Source of the DNA: Gemmatales bacterium | Lineage (GTDB): Bacteria > Planctomycetota > Planctomycetia > Gemmatales > HRBIN36 | Assembly (NCBI GenBank): GCA_025056555.1 | Contig: JANWVZ010000016.1 | Coordinates: 1 to 37,426 of the forward strand | Direction of reading: 5' to 3' | Length of the DNA stretch: 37,426 nucleotides | In this document: one piece after another, positions 1 through 8,168 of the stretch | How positions within the stretch are numbered: position 1 is the stretch's first letter | Layout: every line of letters begins with the position of its first letter | Program-made: the position numbers and the translations under genes | The notes under the pieces: generated by a model | What the model was told of the DNA's origin: nothing | Database searches by the model: none | The model's input: the letters and a program-made list of their open reading frames with translations, nothing else

Positions 1-658
1 AATGTTCCATAAAAGGTCTGAAATATCGCAAGGGTAAAGGGGTTTTCAAAATCCGGAGAAATTGCGAATTTGCCGCGGATTTTCCCGGGAAAGACCGCGC
101 GGTCGCCGCCGCGGGGGAAATAAATCGCAAGTGATTATCACCACAAGACTTACGACATTTTTGTTCGGGCGATTCAGTGCGCGATCCAGGGCGAAACCGC
201 CCCTTTCGCAAATCTGCGCATTTTTGATTTTGCCACGGGGGTATCTGACATGGCCGAGGGCGACGGCTGAGGGCTGGTGTGCGATATAGACCAGCGATGT
301 TGCCCAGAACGCCTGTCGAGCGACTGGCAGCTGGGAAGGGTAGAGTGACCGCGTCTGCGCGCGGGACCTCCGTCGAAGCGGGAAGCTCGCAACCGCTTTG
401 GAAACGAAGGCACTGGTCGACTTTTCGGTATCAGGAATTGATGGCTCCCGCAAAGAAAAGGGCCGACATCGCGTTGCTCTGCTCAAGGCCCAGAGTTTTG
501 CGCGGCGCAGGCTTGTCTATCAGGCCAATTGAAGGGAGCACAACGAGGGAAAATGAGACTGGCAAGGATCGGCAACCTCTGAGATGGAACGGAAGGGGAG
601 ATCGGCACTATGCTAGCACAAGCAAGCCGTGATGGTAGTTGTCCGCGGACTGTCCAGC
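1..658. other. Gene-poor left edge
   Basis: No open frame here has a ribosome binding site, a recognisable domain or a natural amino-acid composition; the frames that exist are arginine/serine/proline-rich, as expected of antisense reading in GC-rich DNA. The one structured element is a pair of abutting perfect palindromes at 81-104, listed separately. This stretch lies downstream of the leftward gene ending at 659 and probably holds its 3' flank. Confidence 0.5.
81..104. repeat. Two adjacent perfect 12-bp palindromes
   Basis: Positions 81-92 read TTTCCCGGGAAA and 93-104 read GACCGCGCGGTC. Each is a perfect 12-bp palindrome and they abut with no gap. A CCGCGG hexamer lies just upstream at 73-78 and a GC-rich CCGCCGCGGGGG run just downstream. 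No gene is close enough to assign an operator role. Function is unknown; protein binding sites or chance in GC-rich sequence are both possible. Confidence 0.45.
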
Positions 659-1159
659 TCAGCGCGGGAGACAATGGGGACTATAGGCAGGACATTCTGG
701 AGGCGGGCGGTGAACGAGGGAAACATTTTGGCGCTGGAACGGTGGGCCGTGATAGGGCGGATGTTCGACGGTAGTGGCGATGTGGATAGCGGGCCTTGGC
801 GGCACACTGATCCAGTGAGGGGCTGGTGTGTGAATGCGGAAGGTGGCCACGCTGGGTGGTGCGCACGTGGCCAGGCGAACACCTGGCGGACAAAAGTGTA
901 CCAGTTGGACGCCGGGAGGCGGGGGTGCGTTGCTGAAATGAGCAGGTGATTGTGTTACCGTATGAAACGATGGTGCACTGCGAGGAACCGCTGAGGCGTA
1001 GCCAGGGGGTAACTGCTGTTGTGTGTACAAATAAATGGGCGGGCGCACCTGGTCAGGAGCGGACCCGCAGTAATGGCTGACGGGAATGGTTACGATAGAA
1101 TCAGCGGCCACTAGACCGGGCAGGGCGCAGAGCAAGAGCGCAACCCTGATAGAGCGCAC
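659..1159 (-). CDS. Small secreted proline-rich protein, function unknown
   Basis: A 166-residue frame starting at a GTG, preceded by a purine-rich GGGGGAA about six bases upstream. The N-terminus (Met-Arg-Ser-Ile-Arg, then a leucine/alanine-rich core ending near VAADS at about residue 20) looks like a Sec signal peptide. The mature part is rich in proline, histidine and serine, with about six scattered cysteines and no domain I recognise. It follows the sigma factor on the same strand with a 98-base gap. Small proline-rich exported proteins of this kind are common in planctomycetes. It could still be a chance frame, since composition bias keeps such frames open; the signal peptide and ribosome site are the main support. 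Confidence 0.5.
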   Translation of the reverse strand: MRSIRVALLLCALPGLVAADSIVTIPVSHYCGSAPDQVRPPIYLYTQQQLPPGYASAVPRSAPSFHTVTQSPAHFSNAPPPPGVQLVHFCPPGVRLATCAPPSVATFRIHTPAPHWISVPPRPAIHIATTVEHPPYHGPPFQRQNVSLVHRPPPECPAYSPHCLPR

Positions 1160-1257
1160 GGTTGTTCCCCCGAATACCTGGTAGAGCGACGGATTATCGT
1201 TGTGAGCGACGAGGCGGAAGCGTAAGAGAGCCGTTCAAGGCTCCAGGGGTGGAATAA

Positions 1258-2043
1258 CTAATTGGCCAGTTCACTTTGGCGTTCGGCCAGCATCTGTTGC
1301 AAACGGGCGAGGATCGCGGAGTGCATCTGACTGACACGACTTTCGCTGAGGTCGAGCGTCTGGCCGATTTCCTTCATGGTCATTTCTTCAAAGTAATACA
1401 GGATGAGAATGAGGCGTTCGTTGCGATTCAAGCCCCGCGTGATTACTTTGAGCAAATCCTGGTCATGGAGCCGGCGCGTGGGGTCTTCCGCCCTTTTGTC
1501 TTCCAGGATATCTACTTCGCGAACGTCTTTATAGCTGTCGGTCTCGTACCATTTTTTCTCGAGGCTGATGAGGCTGACGGCGTGGGTTTCCTGCAACAGT
1601 TCATGAGTTTCTTCTTCGCTGAGGCCGAGGTACTCGGCCAACTCCTGTTCGCGGGGAGGCCGGCCGAGTCTGGCTTCGAGCTGTTTGCGGGCTTCTTCCA
1701 GTTTGCTCGCTTTGGAACGTACCAGGCGTGGAACCCAGTCCATGGTACGCAACTCATCGAGAATAGCGCCGCGGATGCGCGGTACGCAGTAGGTTTCAAA
1801 CTTGACGCCTCGGTCCAAATCGAAGGATTCAATGGCGTCCATGAGTCCGAAAGTGCCAGCGCTGATGAGATCGTCCAGGTCCACTCCTTCCGGCAGGCGT
1901 GCCCAAATACGCTCCGCGTTGAGCCGAACTAAGGGCAGGTAGTGTTCGATGAGGCGATTGCGTAACTCGACACTGGGATGAGCACGATACTCCCGCCAGA
2001 GCTGTTGGATATCCTGAATGTCGTCGCGAACCTGGGTGGCCAT
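1258..2043 (-). CDS. fliA: FliA/WhiG-family RNA polymerase sigma factor
   Basis: 261 residues, the usual size for sigma-28 (FliA/WhiG) factors. Region 2 is clear (LVRLNAERIWARLPEGVDLD, then DLISAGTFGLMDAIESFD and the KFETYCVPRIRGAILDELR core-binding and -10-recognition segment). Region 3 follows (SKASKLEEARKQLEARLGRP) and region 4 ends with the helix-turn-helix EIGQTLDLSESRVSQMHS. The ATG at 2043 is preceded by GGGAGG with good spacing. In bacteria this family directs core RNA polymerase to flagellar, chemotaxis or developmental promoters. No flagellar gene is in the window, so its regulon cannot be read from context. Family assignment is firm; the fliA symbol is by family, since planctomycete members may serve non-flagellar genes. 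Confidence 0.93.
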   Translation of the reverse strand: MATQVRDDIQDIQQLWREYRAHPSVELRNRLIEHYLPLVRLNAERIWARLPEGVDLDDLISAGTFGLMDAIESFDLDRGVKFETYCVPRIRGAILDELRTMDWVPRLVRSKASKLEEARKQLEARLGRPPREQELAEYLGLSEEETHELLQETHAVSLISLEKKWYETDSYKDVREVDILEDKRAEDPTRRLHDQDLLKVITRGLNRNERLILILYYFEEMTMKEIGQTLDLSESRVSQMHSAILARLQQMLAERQSELAN

Positions 2044-2589
2044 CCTATCCTCCCTGACCCCGAGCCACCAGGCGACCGACCCGCAATCGGCTCAGTTCCC
2101 CGGTTTCAGGCAACCGCGGCGTCGTAAATCCCGTCCTAGTGTACGTCGCCCGACCAGCCCATCATGCTGGCGCGTGCGACGTAGGACGCCCCAGAACGGC
2201 CTTGTGGTTGCCTGGCAAAGCGAGTCTGGTCGCGAGGCCCCCGTGAGTTTCCCCAGTTCCTTTGCGAGGCGCTATTGTTCCCCAGTACCATATCGGCAAA
2301 GCCGCCGCTGCTGATGCAGAAAAATCCTGCCTGGCAGCTCCCCAAGCTGAGGCAGTGAGCCGCTAAATCCTTCCTCGGCGGCAAATCGGTCAGCCGTTCA
2401 AGTGGCGGGCCATGTAACTCATGTCGGGTGTTCTGTCCAGACCAGTAGGAACTACTGGTTGCAGGTGGGATGGAGCGTTTCGCAAAATGATGCAGGAATT
2501 AGTGGTGACGAGGCATTTCCAGATCGTATCAAGAACAACGAGGTCTCCCCAGAATTCGATGAATCGGCCACGGAATAAGGAGGAATCTC
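2044..2589. other. Divergent intergenic region with two hairpins
   Basis: This 546-base gap separates the leftward sigma factor from the rightward PIG-L gene. I see no credible coding frame; an 82-codon leftward frame and a 98-codon rightward frame lack ribosome sites and natural composition. It carries a terminator-like hairpin reading leftward (2321-2355) and a perfect 7-bp inverted repeat, ACCAGTA/TACTGGT, at 2441-2459 with loop GGAAC. Promoters for both flanking genes must lie here, but no strong -35/-10 pair stood out. Confidence 0.5.
2321..2355 (-). terminator. Terminator-like hairpin with T-tract, reading leftward
   Basis: On the minus strand the sequence forms CTGCCT-CAGCT, loop TGGGG, AGCTG-CC-AGGCAG: 11 base pairs with a two-base bulge. 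It is followed by GATTTTT, the layout of an intrinsic terminator. No leftward gene is visible immediately upstream (2356-2589), so it is either orphan, ends an antisense or small RNA, or is a chance structure. Confidence 0.4.
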
Positions 2590-3600
2590 ATGGTACTGAG
2601 AGGAAGTGTGTGTTGGATAGGAGCGGCGAGCTTTCTTGTGGGCACAGCCCTGGGGGGGTGGTGGGCACGAAGCGGGAACTCGCCGGTGAGCGGAGCGGCT
2701 GCCCAAGGGGAGCAAGGGAAAGTCACTGCGACAGCAACGGCAGCCCCGCGGCCGGGAGAACGTCGGCCCCTGCGGATTATCGCCTTTGGCGCCCACCCTG
2801 ACGATTGCGAATTGCGCGCTGCGGGTGTGGCTGCCAAGTGGGCAGCTCTCGGCCATCAGGTCAAGTTCGTTTCCGTCACCAACGGGGATATTGGACACTG
2901 GCGAATCGCGGGCGGTCCGTTAGCCCAGCGGCGACTGGCGGAAGTCCAGAAGTGCGCGGCTGTGCTGGGCATCCACACGGAAGTCCTCGACATTCACGAC
3001 GGTGAACTGCTACCCACGTTGGAGAATCGCAAGACGATTGTTCGCTTGATTCGCCAATGGCGGGCCGATCTTGTGCTGAGCCATCGTCCTAACGATTACC
3101 ATCCGGATCATCGCAATGTCGGCTTACTGGTGCAGGACGCCGCCTACATGGTCACCGTGCCTTTCTTTTGTCCCGATGTGCCGCACCTGGAGCAGAACCC
3201 CGTCTTTCTTTATTTTGAAGATCGATTCACCAAACCGAATCGCTTCACCGCGGACATTGTGGTGGCCATTGACGATGTCATTGAGAAAAAGCTGGCGTGC
3301 GTAGAAGCGTTGGAGTCACAGTTTTATGAAGGCGGATGCAATGGCGGACCCCATCTGGTACCCGATCCGCGTAACGCAGAGGCAGTAGCCGCCCGAAAAA
3401 GAGAGTTGCGTGAAAGTTTCCGCCAACGTTTCGCGGCCACGGCCCAGCGTTTCCGGCTGGAATTGGCCCGGTGGTACGGGGTGGAGGCTGCCAGTAAAGT
3501 TCAGTTCGCCGAGGCCTTTGAAATCTGCGAGTACGGTCGCATCCCGGAGCGCCGGGAAATCCTGCAGTTGTTCCCGTTCCTGCCTCAGGAGGCGAAGTAA
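2590..3600 (+). CDS. Exported PIG-L family deacetylase
   Basis: 336 residues. The first ~45 residues form an export signal (Trp-Ile-Gly-Ala-Ala-Ser-Phe-Leu hydrophobic core), followed by an alanine/proline-rich linker and the PIG-L/LmbE fold from about residue 60. The zinc-binding AHPDDCE motif (family consensus AHPDDxE) and the later HRPNDYHPDHR motif are both present, so the metal site looks intact. Family members remove N-acetyl groups from GlcNAc-type sugars or sugar conjugates. The ATG has an excellent AAGGAGG site. An export signal on a PIG-L enzyme is recurrent in planctomycetes and suggests a periplasmic sugar or glycan substrate, but the substrate cannot be read from sequence. It ends 41 bases from the convergent giant gene on the other strand. 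Confidence 0.9.
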   Translation: MVLRGSVCWIGAASFLVGTALGGWWARSGNSPVSGAAAQGEQGKVTATATAAPRPGERRPLRIIAFGAHPDDCELRAAGVAAKWAALGHQVKFVSVTNGDIGHWRIAGGPLAQRRLAEVQKCAAVLGIHTEVLDIHDGELLPTLENRKTIVRLIRQWRADLVLSHRPNDYHPDHRNVGLLVQDAAYMVTVPFFCPDVPHLEQNPVFLYFEDRFTKPNRFTADIVVAIDDVIEKKLACVEALESQFYEGGCNGGPHLVPDPRNAEAVAARKRELRESFRQRFAATAQRFRLELARWYGVEAASKVQFAEAFEICEYGRIPERREILQLFPFLPQEAK

Positions 3601-3641
3601 ACCTGTGAAAATTACTGGCAAGATGAAGGCCTGGGGCGTGC

Positions 3642-6600
3642 TTAGCGGCGATAGAGTTGCACTTCCGCTTCATGCCGAACCAGGGCGGGTTGTCCCGGCT
3701 GGCGTGCCTGGTCGAGCCAGGCAGTCACCTCGGGGCACTTGGCTTCTGCCAGACCGCGCAAGACGCCCGCGCGTAACCATGCATTTTCACTCTGCCACAA
3801 TTGCCTCACGAACTCATGCTGGGTCGTGCCGGCAATTCGGCCAATAGCCCGAGCTGCGGGATAACCCAACGCCATGCCTTCCGGACCGAAGAGTGCTGCG
3901 CCGGGAGGGGTTGGCATGCCTGCGTATTGCTGCAATACCGAGAGCACTTGCTGGCGCGTTAGTCCTGTTGCTGACTCGGTGGGAGGTAACTGGGTGGCCA
4001 CCTGGGCCAATGCTTCACAACACCACCAGAATCCGACGGTGTTGTTCTTCTGAGCGAACTCATCCAGCTTGCGGAGCAACAGAGCTGCCCATTGGGGCGA
4101 TGGCTGAAGTGCTAAGGATTCCAGCGCCAGATATTGCGCATAGGGATATGGAGACTCGAGCCAGTGCTGCCAGATTTCCCGAGTTGGCTCGGGAGGCAGT
4201 CGGCGTAACTGGTGAGCCACGTATTGCAGTTCTTCTGCTTTTTCGATCATCATTCGTTCTGCGCCACGAACAAACGGAATACTAAGATTGCGGAAGTGCT
4301 GGGGAATCAGCAGGGCCTGCCAATCGGACTGCGGCTGCTTCAGAAGTTGGCGTTGCGGCAGTGGGGCGGGTGTACGCTCAGACCAGTGAACCATTCTTGG
4401 CGGAACGGTCTTTTCCGCGATCTGGACGTCATGGATGGGGACTTCGATGATGGCTTCCGGCGGTGCGGTACCGAGGGGCTCGCGTTTGCGGGGGCTTGCT
4501 TCCCACTGTACTCGGAATCGCGGCGGTTTCTCACCACGCAGGCGGGCCAGGTCGCGAATCTCGGCCAAGGCATAACGCGCCTGCTGCTGCACGACAGTCA
4601 GAGGATCACGGCACAAACGTAAGAGCAGGGGAATGGCATCGGTCTGACCGCGGCGAGCCAGTCCACGGGCCAGGGCATAGCGTAAATCGCGGTAGGCCTG
4701 TTGCGGATCGGCGAAACGTTCCAGGGCCTGCAGATTAGTCGTGTGCACGGCCAAAGCTTGCACCATGTAGGCTTTATCGCGAAAGTTGTCATCCGGCATC
4801 CCTTTGCCGATGCTCCAGATCTCCGAAAACGAATAGGCCTGACTCGCTTCGCGGAGCAGCACGTGTTCCGCACAGTGCGGGTGCGCACCCGGCGAATGAA
4901 ACCCTTGCAACAACAGTAACACAGCGGCGTCGAGGCGTTCGCGATGATAGGTAGAAGTCAGGTATGGCGTAACGATCTCCTCGGGCACCTCGCCGGGATG
5001 TGCCAGGCAGGTCAAGAGCCAGAGCGCTTCTTCGGCGCCCAGGGAGGTTACTACCGAAAAAGGCCGACCGTGTTCACTAAAGGGCCGCTCGAGGTTGACT
5101 CCTTGGAGCACGGCGTCGTAGAGCGCAGCGTTGGTTTTATCTAAAGCGGGTTTCTTGGCTTCTTGAGGACGCGACACGGTCTTGGCCGGCTCGTTGTGCC
5201 GAAGAACCTCCGACAGCAGCCGAACTATGGGTCGGCGAAAACCGCCTCGTTCCAGCAGAATTCGGGGCCAGACCACTCGAGCCGTCTCACTCCGCAGGCG
5301 ATCTTCGAAGCGAGGTTTTTCCATGAACGCATTGGGCAAGAGTGCTACCAGCAAAGGCAGGTCATCGAAGCGCGGTGGCGCTTTGGCCAGGATCAGCCCT
5401 TCGACGATAGCCCATTCCTCGGGGCGCGGGCCATGCTGAAAGTAGCGTTGATTGAAGACTTTCTTATCCGGCACACGACGACGCAAGGCTTGCCAGAGGG
5501 CTTCGATGGCCTCGGGCGAAGCGATACGGCCGAGGGCACGGGCTGCTTCTTTGGCGTAAGGTTCCATATCGGGGCGATCGAGCCATGGAACCAGGAGCGG
5601 CACCGCCGGAGCGTCGCGCAACCGTCCCGCCGCCCGTAAGGCCGCCAACGGGGGTGTGTTTTTCTCCAGCGCGGCGCGTACGCGCGCACGCATATCAGCA
5701 GTTGGGTGGCTTTGACGGCCGAGTGCCTCCATCTCCAGCTCTTCATCGCCGGAGCTTTCGAACACCTGGAGCACGGACTGTGCGTGGAAACGTACTAATG
5801 GATCAGGGTCGCGTTGAGCCAGCTCCTGGATGGTCGGCAGGTGGGCGGACCTGGCCAGCATGCAAAGCGCCCAGGTCGCCGCTCGGCGAACTTCTACGTC
5901 GGCATCGCCAGTAAGTGCGACGATTTTTTCCACGGCTGCCTCTGCCTCATCTTCGACCAGCGCCAACATCTCACATCCGCGCGCTCGCACCCAGGGATCG
6001 GAGCTTTCCAGCCAGCGGCGATACATATCTCCGAATCCTGCTCCGACAATTGCCTGGCGACGATAAAACTCCGGTTCATTGCGGCGATATTGCAAATTGG
6101 TTACTGCTCGATGTACCCGCGTCGGTGGATGACGCAACGCTTCCAGACTGATGTTGGGCACGGCGGTCTGCTGGGGAGCATGACACCCATAACACGAACG
6201 TACCTCGCCACTTCGTGCACTCATATGTCCGATTTGCGTGAGACTCACGGGCCGCCCTCGCTCGATCGAGGTACTCATCAACGGCCAGGCATGCATGACC
6301 CGTTGCCCTGCCGCATCTAACACATCCAGGAAGATTGGCGTATCCGCGGGTACTTCCAGGTAGGCTGAGCCATCGTCGTAAATCGGAACCACGCCGAGAA
6401 TGCGCGTCTCCAGGCTGGTGTGACTACTCGAAGTCACCGCCGTGTATTCCGCTTCGATGACGCGCAAATATCGTGCGCGCGCCAACCCGGCATTGCGTTC
6501 GGGGAAGTCGGATTCGCGTCCCGCTACTACCAGAAACTGCGACCATCCCGGCGCCGGGCGTCTGGCCGAGGGCTGGGATTCCTCCAACAGGGCTAACCCC

Positions 6601-7913
6601 GACGCATACGTCGCGGGTTGGTCAATTTGCTGGGGTAAACGTCGCGGCACAGGACGTGGCCAATAGACGGGGATTGGATCAAACTCCGCATAATTGTGTA
6701 TGTTATAGATCAGTTTTTCCTCGCGGGTCCTGGGATCGGTGAGGTAAATGGCGCTATCGCGGGCACCCGGCCTGGTAGCCGAATATATGACTCGCCCATC
6801 AGGCAATGGATAGGCCGTACTCCGCGTGCCCAGCGGCGACAAGTGGACGCGATGCGTCGTTCCACCGATTTGAACCGAGGTGACTCCGGGAAAGATTGGC
6901 GTCAGTGCGTCGCGAGGGTTTTGGCCATAGCGAATATCCACAATGGCTGGCCCCAGTTCACACTGCACCAGGATTCGGCCATCGGGCAGTTCCCGCGGAG
7001 TAGTGAAGGAAACACCGCTATGTCGCTCCCGTTGGAAATATCGGTGCTGTCCGGCTCCGAAATAGTGCCGTTCGTCGGTGCCATCCGGGTTCACGGTGAT
7101 CAGCACGGTTTCGTGCTTATCCAGGGGCGGAATGTTGATGTGGAAAGCATCCCAGAACGCGGAGATAATGCGCCCGTCTCGTAACACAGAAGGCTCAAAA
7201 TACGTTCCAGGATTGAAGGTAATCTGATGGATTCCCGTGCCGTCGCCGTTCATCACAAACAGACACTCGGTTCGTTCTTCATGGTACTCTTCCAGGAAAC
7301 CGGTACGGTCCGAAACAAACACAATGCGACCGTCAGGCAGATAGACACCGGCAAAATCATTGAAGGGACCATCCGTCAACTGCCGCAGTTCTCCAGTGTC
7401 CAACTGGAGTTCGTAAAGGTGAAACCAATCCTCGCCGTCGCGCCGCATACTGAACAGTATTTTCCGTCCGTCGTATGAAGGTTCGGGTTTATAGACGGCG
7501 CCATTGCCCTGCAAAAACGTCAGCTGCCGCAACTGGCCATCGGGACTTGCCGGAGTCAGGAGGTACAGGTTCTTGCCCAAACGCATCGGTCCGGTAGTGC
7601 GCTCCTGACGGTGATATGTCGCGGCTCGCGCGTACAGATAACCGTCTCGCCAATGGTAACTTCCCAGATAACCGTCGCCTATGTCCACTTTTTCATCGAA
7701 AATCGGCGCGGCGACGAATACGATGGCGGACAAAGAATCTGTCACAGGATGGGAAGTGCTTTCGCTCCGTTGTCCTAAAACCATAACGCCCAGCAGGATA
7801 ACCGCTCCCCAGAGCACCCCTGCGGTCGGTCCGGCCAACCCTAAGCTGGCCAACGTTGCTCGTGCTGGCCCCCACGGACTCGATCTTGGCCACCACACCA
7901 CCTGGCACTTCAT
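3642..7913 (-). CDS. Giant membrane-anchored propeller / HZSA-like / HEAT-repeat protein
   Basis: 1423 residues from the ATG at 7913, which has a GAGG site eight bases upstream; a GTG 48 bases further out has no comparable site. A hydrophobic segment at about residues 20-50 is an anchor or signal. Residues ~100-430 form a WD40/PD40-like (TolB-type) propeller with repeated 'LPDGRIVFVSDR'-style blades. Residues ~485-590 match the middle domain of hydrazine synthase alpha subunits, ending in CYGCH (574-578), a CxxCH that could bind haem c covalently. From about 640 to the C-terminus are HEAT/PBS-lyase-like helical repeats. Such proteins are widespread in planctomycetes that do not do anammox, so hydrazine synthesis should not be inferred. 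The substrate is unknown. The single CxxCH and periplasmic location suggest an electron-transfer or scaffold role. Confidence 0.85.
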   Translation of the reverse strand: MKCQVVWWPRSSPWGPARATLASLGLAGPTAGVLWGAVILLGVMVLGQRSESTSHPVTDSLSAIVFVAAPIFDEKVDIGDGYLGSYHWRDGYLYARAATYHRQERTTGPMRLGKNLYLLTPASPDGQLRQLTFLQGNGAVYKPEPSYDGRKILFSMRRDGEDWFHLYELQLDTGELRQLTDGPFNDFAGVYLPDGRIVFVSDRTGFLEEYHEERTECLFVMNGDGTGIHQITFNPGTYFEPSVLRDGRIISAFWDAFHINIPPLDKHETVLITVNPDGTDERHYFGAGQHRYFQRERHSGVSFTTPRELPDGRILVQCELGPAIVDIRYGQNPRDALTPIFPGVTSVQIGGTTHRVHLSPLGTRSTAYPLPDGRVIYSATRPGARDSAIYLTDPRTREEKLIYNIHNYAEFDPIPVYWPRPVPRRLPQQIDQPATYASGLALLEESQPSARRPAPGWSQFLVVAGRESDFPERNAGLARARYLRVIEAEYTAVTSSSHTSLETRILGVVPIYDDGSAYLEVPADTPIFLDVLDAAGQRVMHAWPLMSTSIERGRPVSLTQIGHMSARSGEVRSCYGCHAPQQTAVPNISLEALRHPPTRVHRAVTNLQYRRNEPEFYRRQAIVGAGFGDMYRRWLESSDPWVRARGCEMLALVEDEAEAAVEKIVALTGDADVEVRRAATWALCMLARSAHLPTIQELAQRDPDPLVRFHAQSVLQVFESSGDEELEMEALGRQSHPTADMRARVRAALEKNTPPLAALRAAGRLRDAPAVPLLVPWLDRPDMEPYAKEAARALGRIASPEAIEALWQALRRRVPDKKVFNQRYFQHGPRPEEWAIVEGLILAKAPPRFDDLPLLVALLPNAFMEKPRFEDRLRSETARVVWPRILLERGGFRRPIVRLLSEVLRHNEPAKTVSRPQEAKKPALDKTNAALYDAVLQGVNLERPFSEHGRPFSVVTSLGAEEALWLLTCLAHPGEVPEEIVTPYLTSTYHRERLDAAVLLLLQGFHSPGAHPHCAEHVLLREASQAYSFSEIWSIGKGMPDDNFRDKAYMVQALAVHTTNLQALERFADPQQAYRDLRYALARGLARRGQTDAIPLLLRLCRDPLTVVQQQARYALAEIRDLARLRGEKPPRFRVQWEASPRKREPLGTAPPEAIIEVPIHDVQIAEKTVPPRMVHWSERTPAPLPQRQLLKQPQSDWQALLIPQHFRNLSIPFVRGAERMMIEKAEELQYVAHQLRRLPPEPTREIWQHWLESPYPYAQYLALESLALQPSPQWAALLLRKLDEFAQKNNTVGFWWCCEALAQVATQLPPTESATGLTRQQVLSVLQQYAGMPTPPGAALFGPEGMALGYPAARAIGRIAGTTQHEFVRQLWQSENAWLRAGVLRGLAEAKCPEVTAWLDQARQPGQPALVRHEAEVQLYRR

Positions 7914-8080
7914 GTTTCGTTTCCTCAGCGTTTGGCCGGTCATGGCCCCGAGTGAAACCACGTCCGGCGATGAGGGGCGTCAGGCAGGCTTACTGGGTAA
8001 CCATTTTAGCTGCCGGGCAAGTTTGTGTCTGCCACGAGCCAGAACGAAAAAACCACCCAGTCTCTCACGGAACTTTCCCG

Positions 8081-8109
8081 TTGGCATCTTTGGGATAACC
8101 GAGTAAACT
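8081..8109 (+). promoter_or_regulatory. Candidate sigma-70-type promoter for the DUF1080 gene
   Basis: TTGGCA at 8081-8086 matches five of six bases of the -35 consensus. TAAACT at 8104-8109 matches four of six of the -10 consensus. The spacer is exactly 17 bases. It lies about 60 bases upstream of the ATG at 8169, in the divergent region shared with the giant leftward gene. It is a pattern match only. Confidence 0.4.
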
Positions 8110-8168
8110 GCCTACGCAGTCCTCGCTGCTATGGGCTGAACATCCTGAGTGACGAAGGAGGCTTCTCC

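Noticed and set aside
46-632. Open frames of 75-146 codons on both strands at the left edge
   Set aside because: Arginine/serine/proline-heavy composition, mutual overlap, no ribosome sites and no recognisable domain.
2018-2384. 98-codon rightward and 82-codon leftward frames in the sigma factor/PIG-L gap
   Set aside because: The leftward one runs through the terminator-like hairpin, the rightward one overlaps the sigma factor start; neither has a ribosome site or family resemblance.
2356-2480. Signal recognition particle RNA or RNase P RNA on the minus strand of this gap
   Set aside because: A GAGGAAGGA stretch looked suggestive, but the conserved core of neither RNA can be completed around it.
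3642-7913. Reading the HZSA-like domain as evidence for anammox
   Set aside because: Only one chain with one CxxCH is present, with no hydrazine synthase beta/gamma or hydrazine dehydrogenase genes nearby; the domain is common in other planctomycetes.
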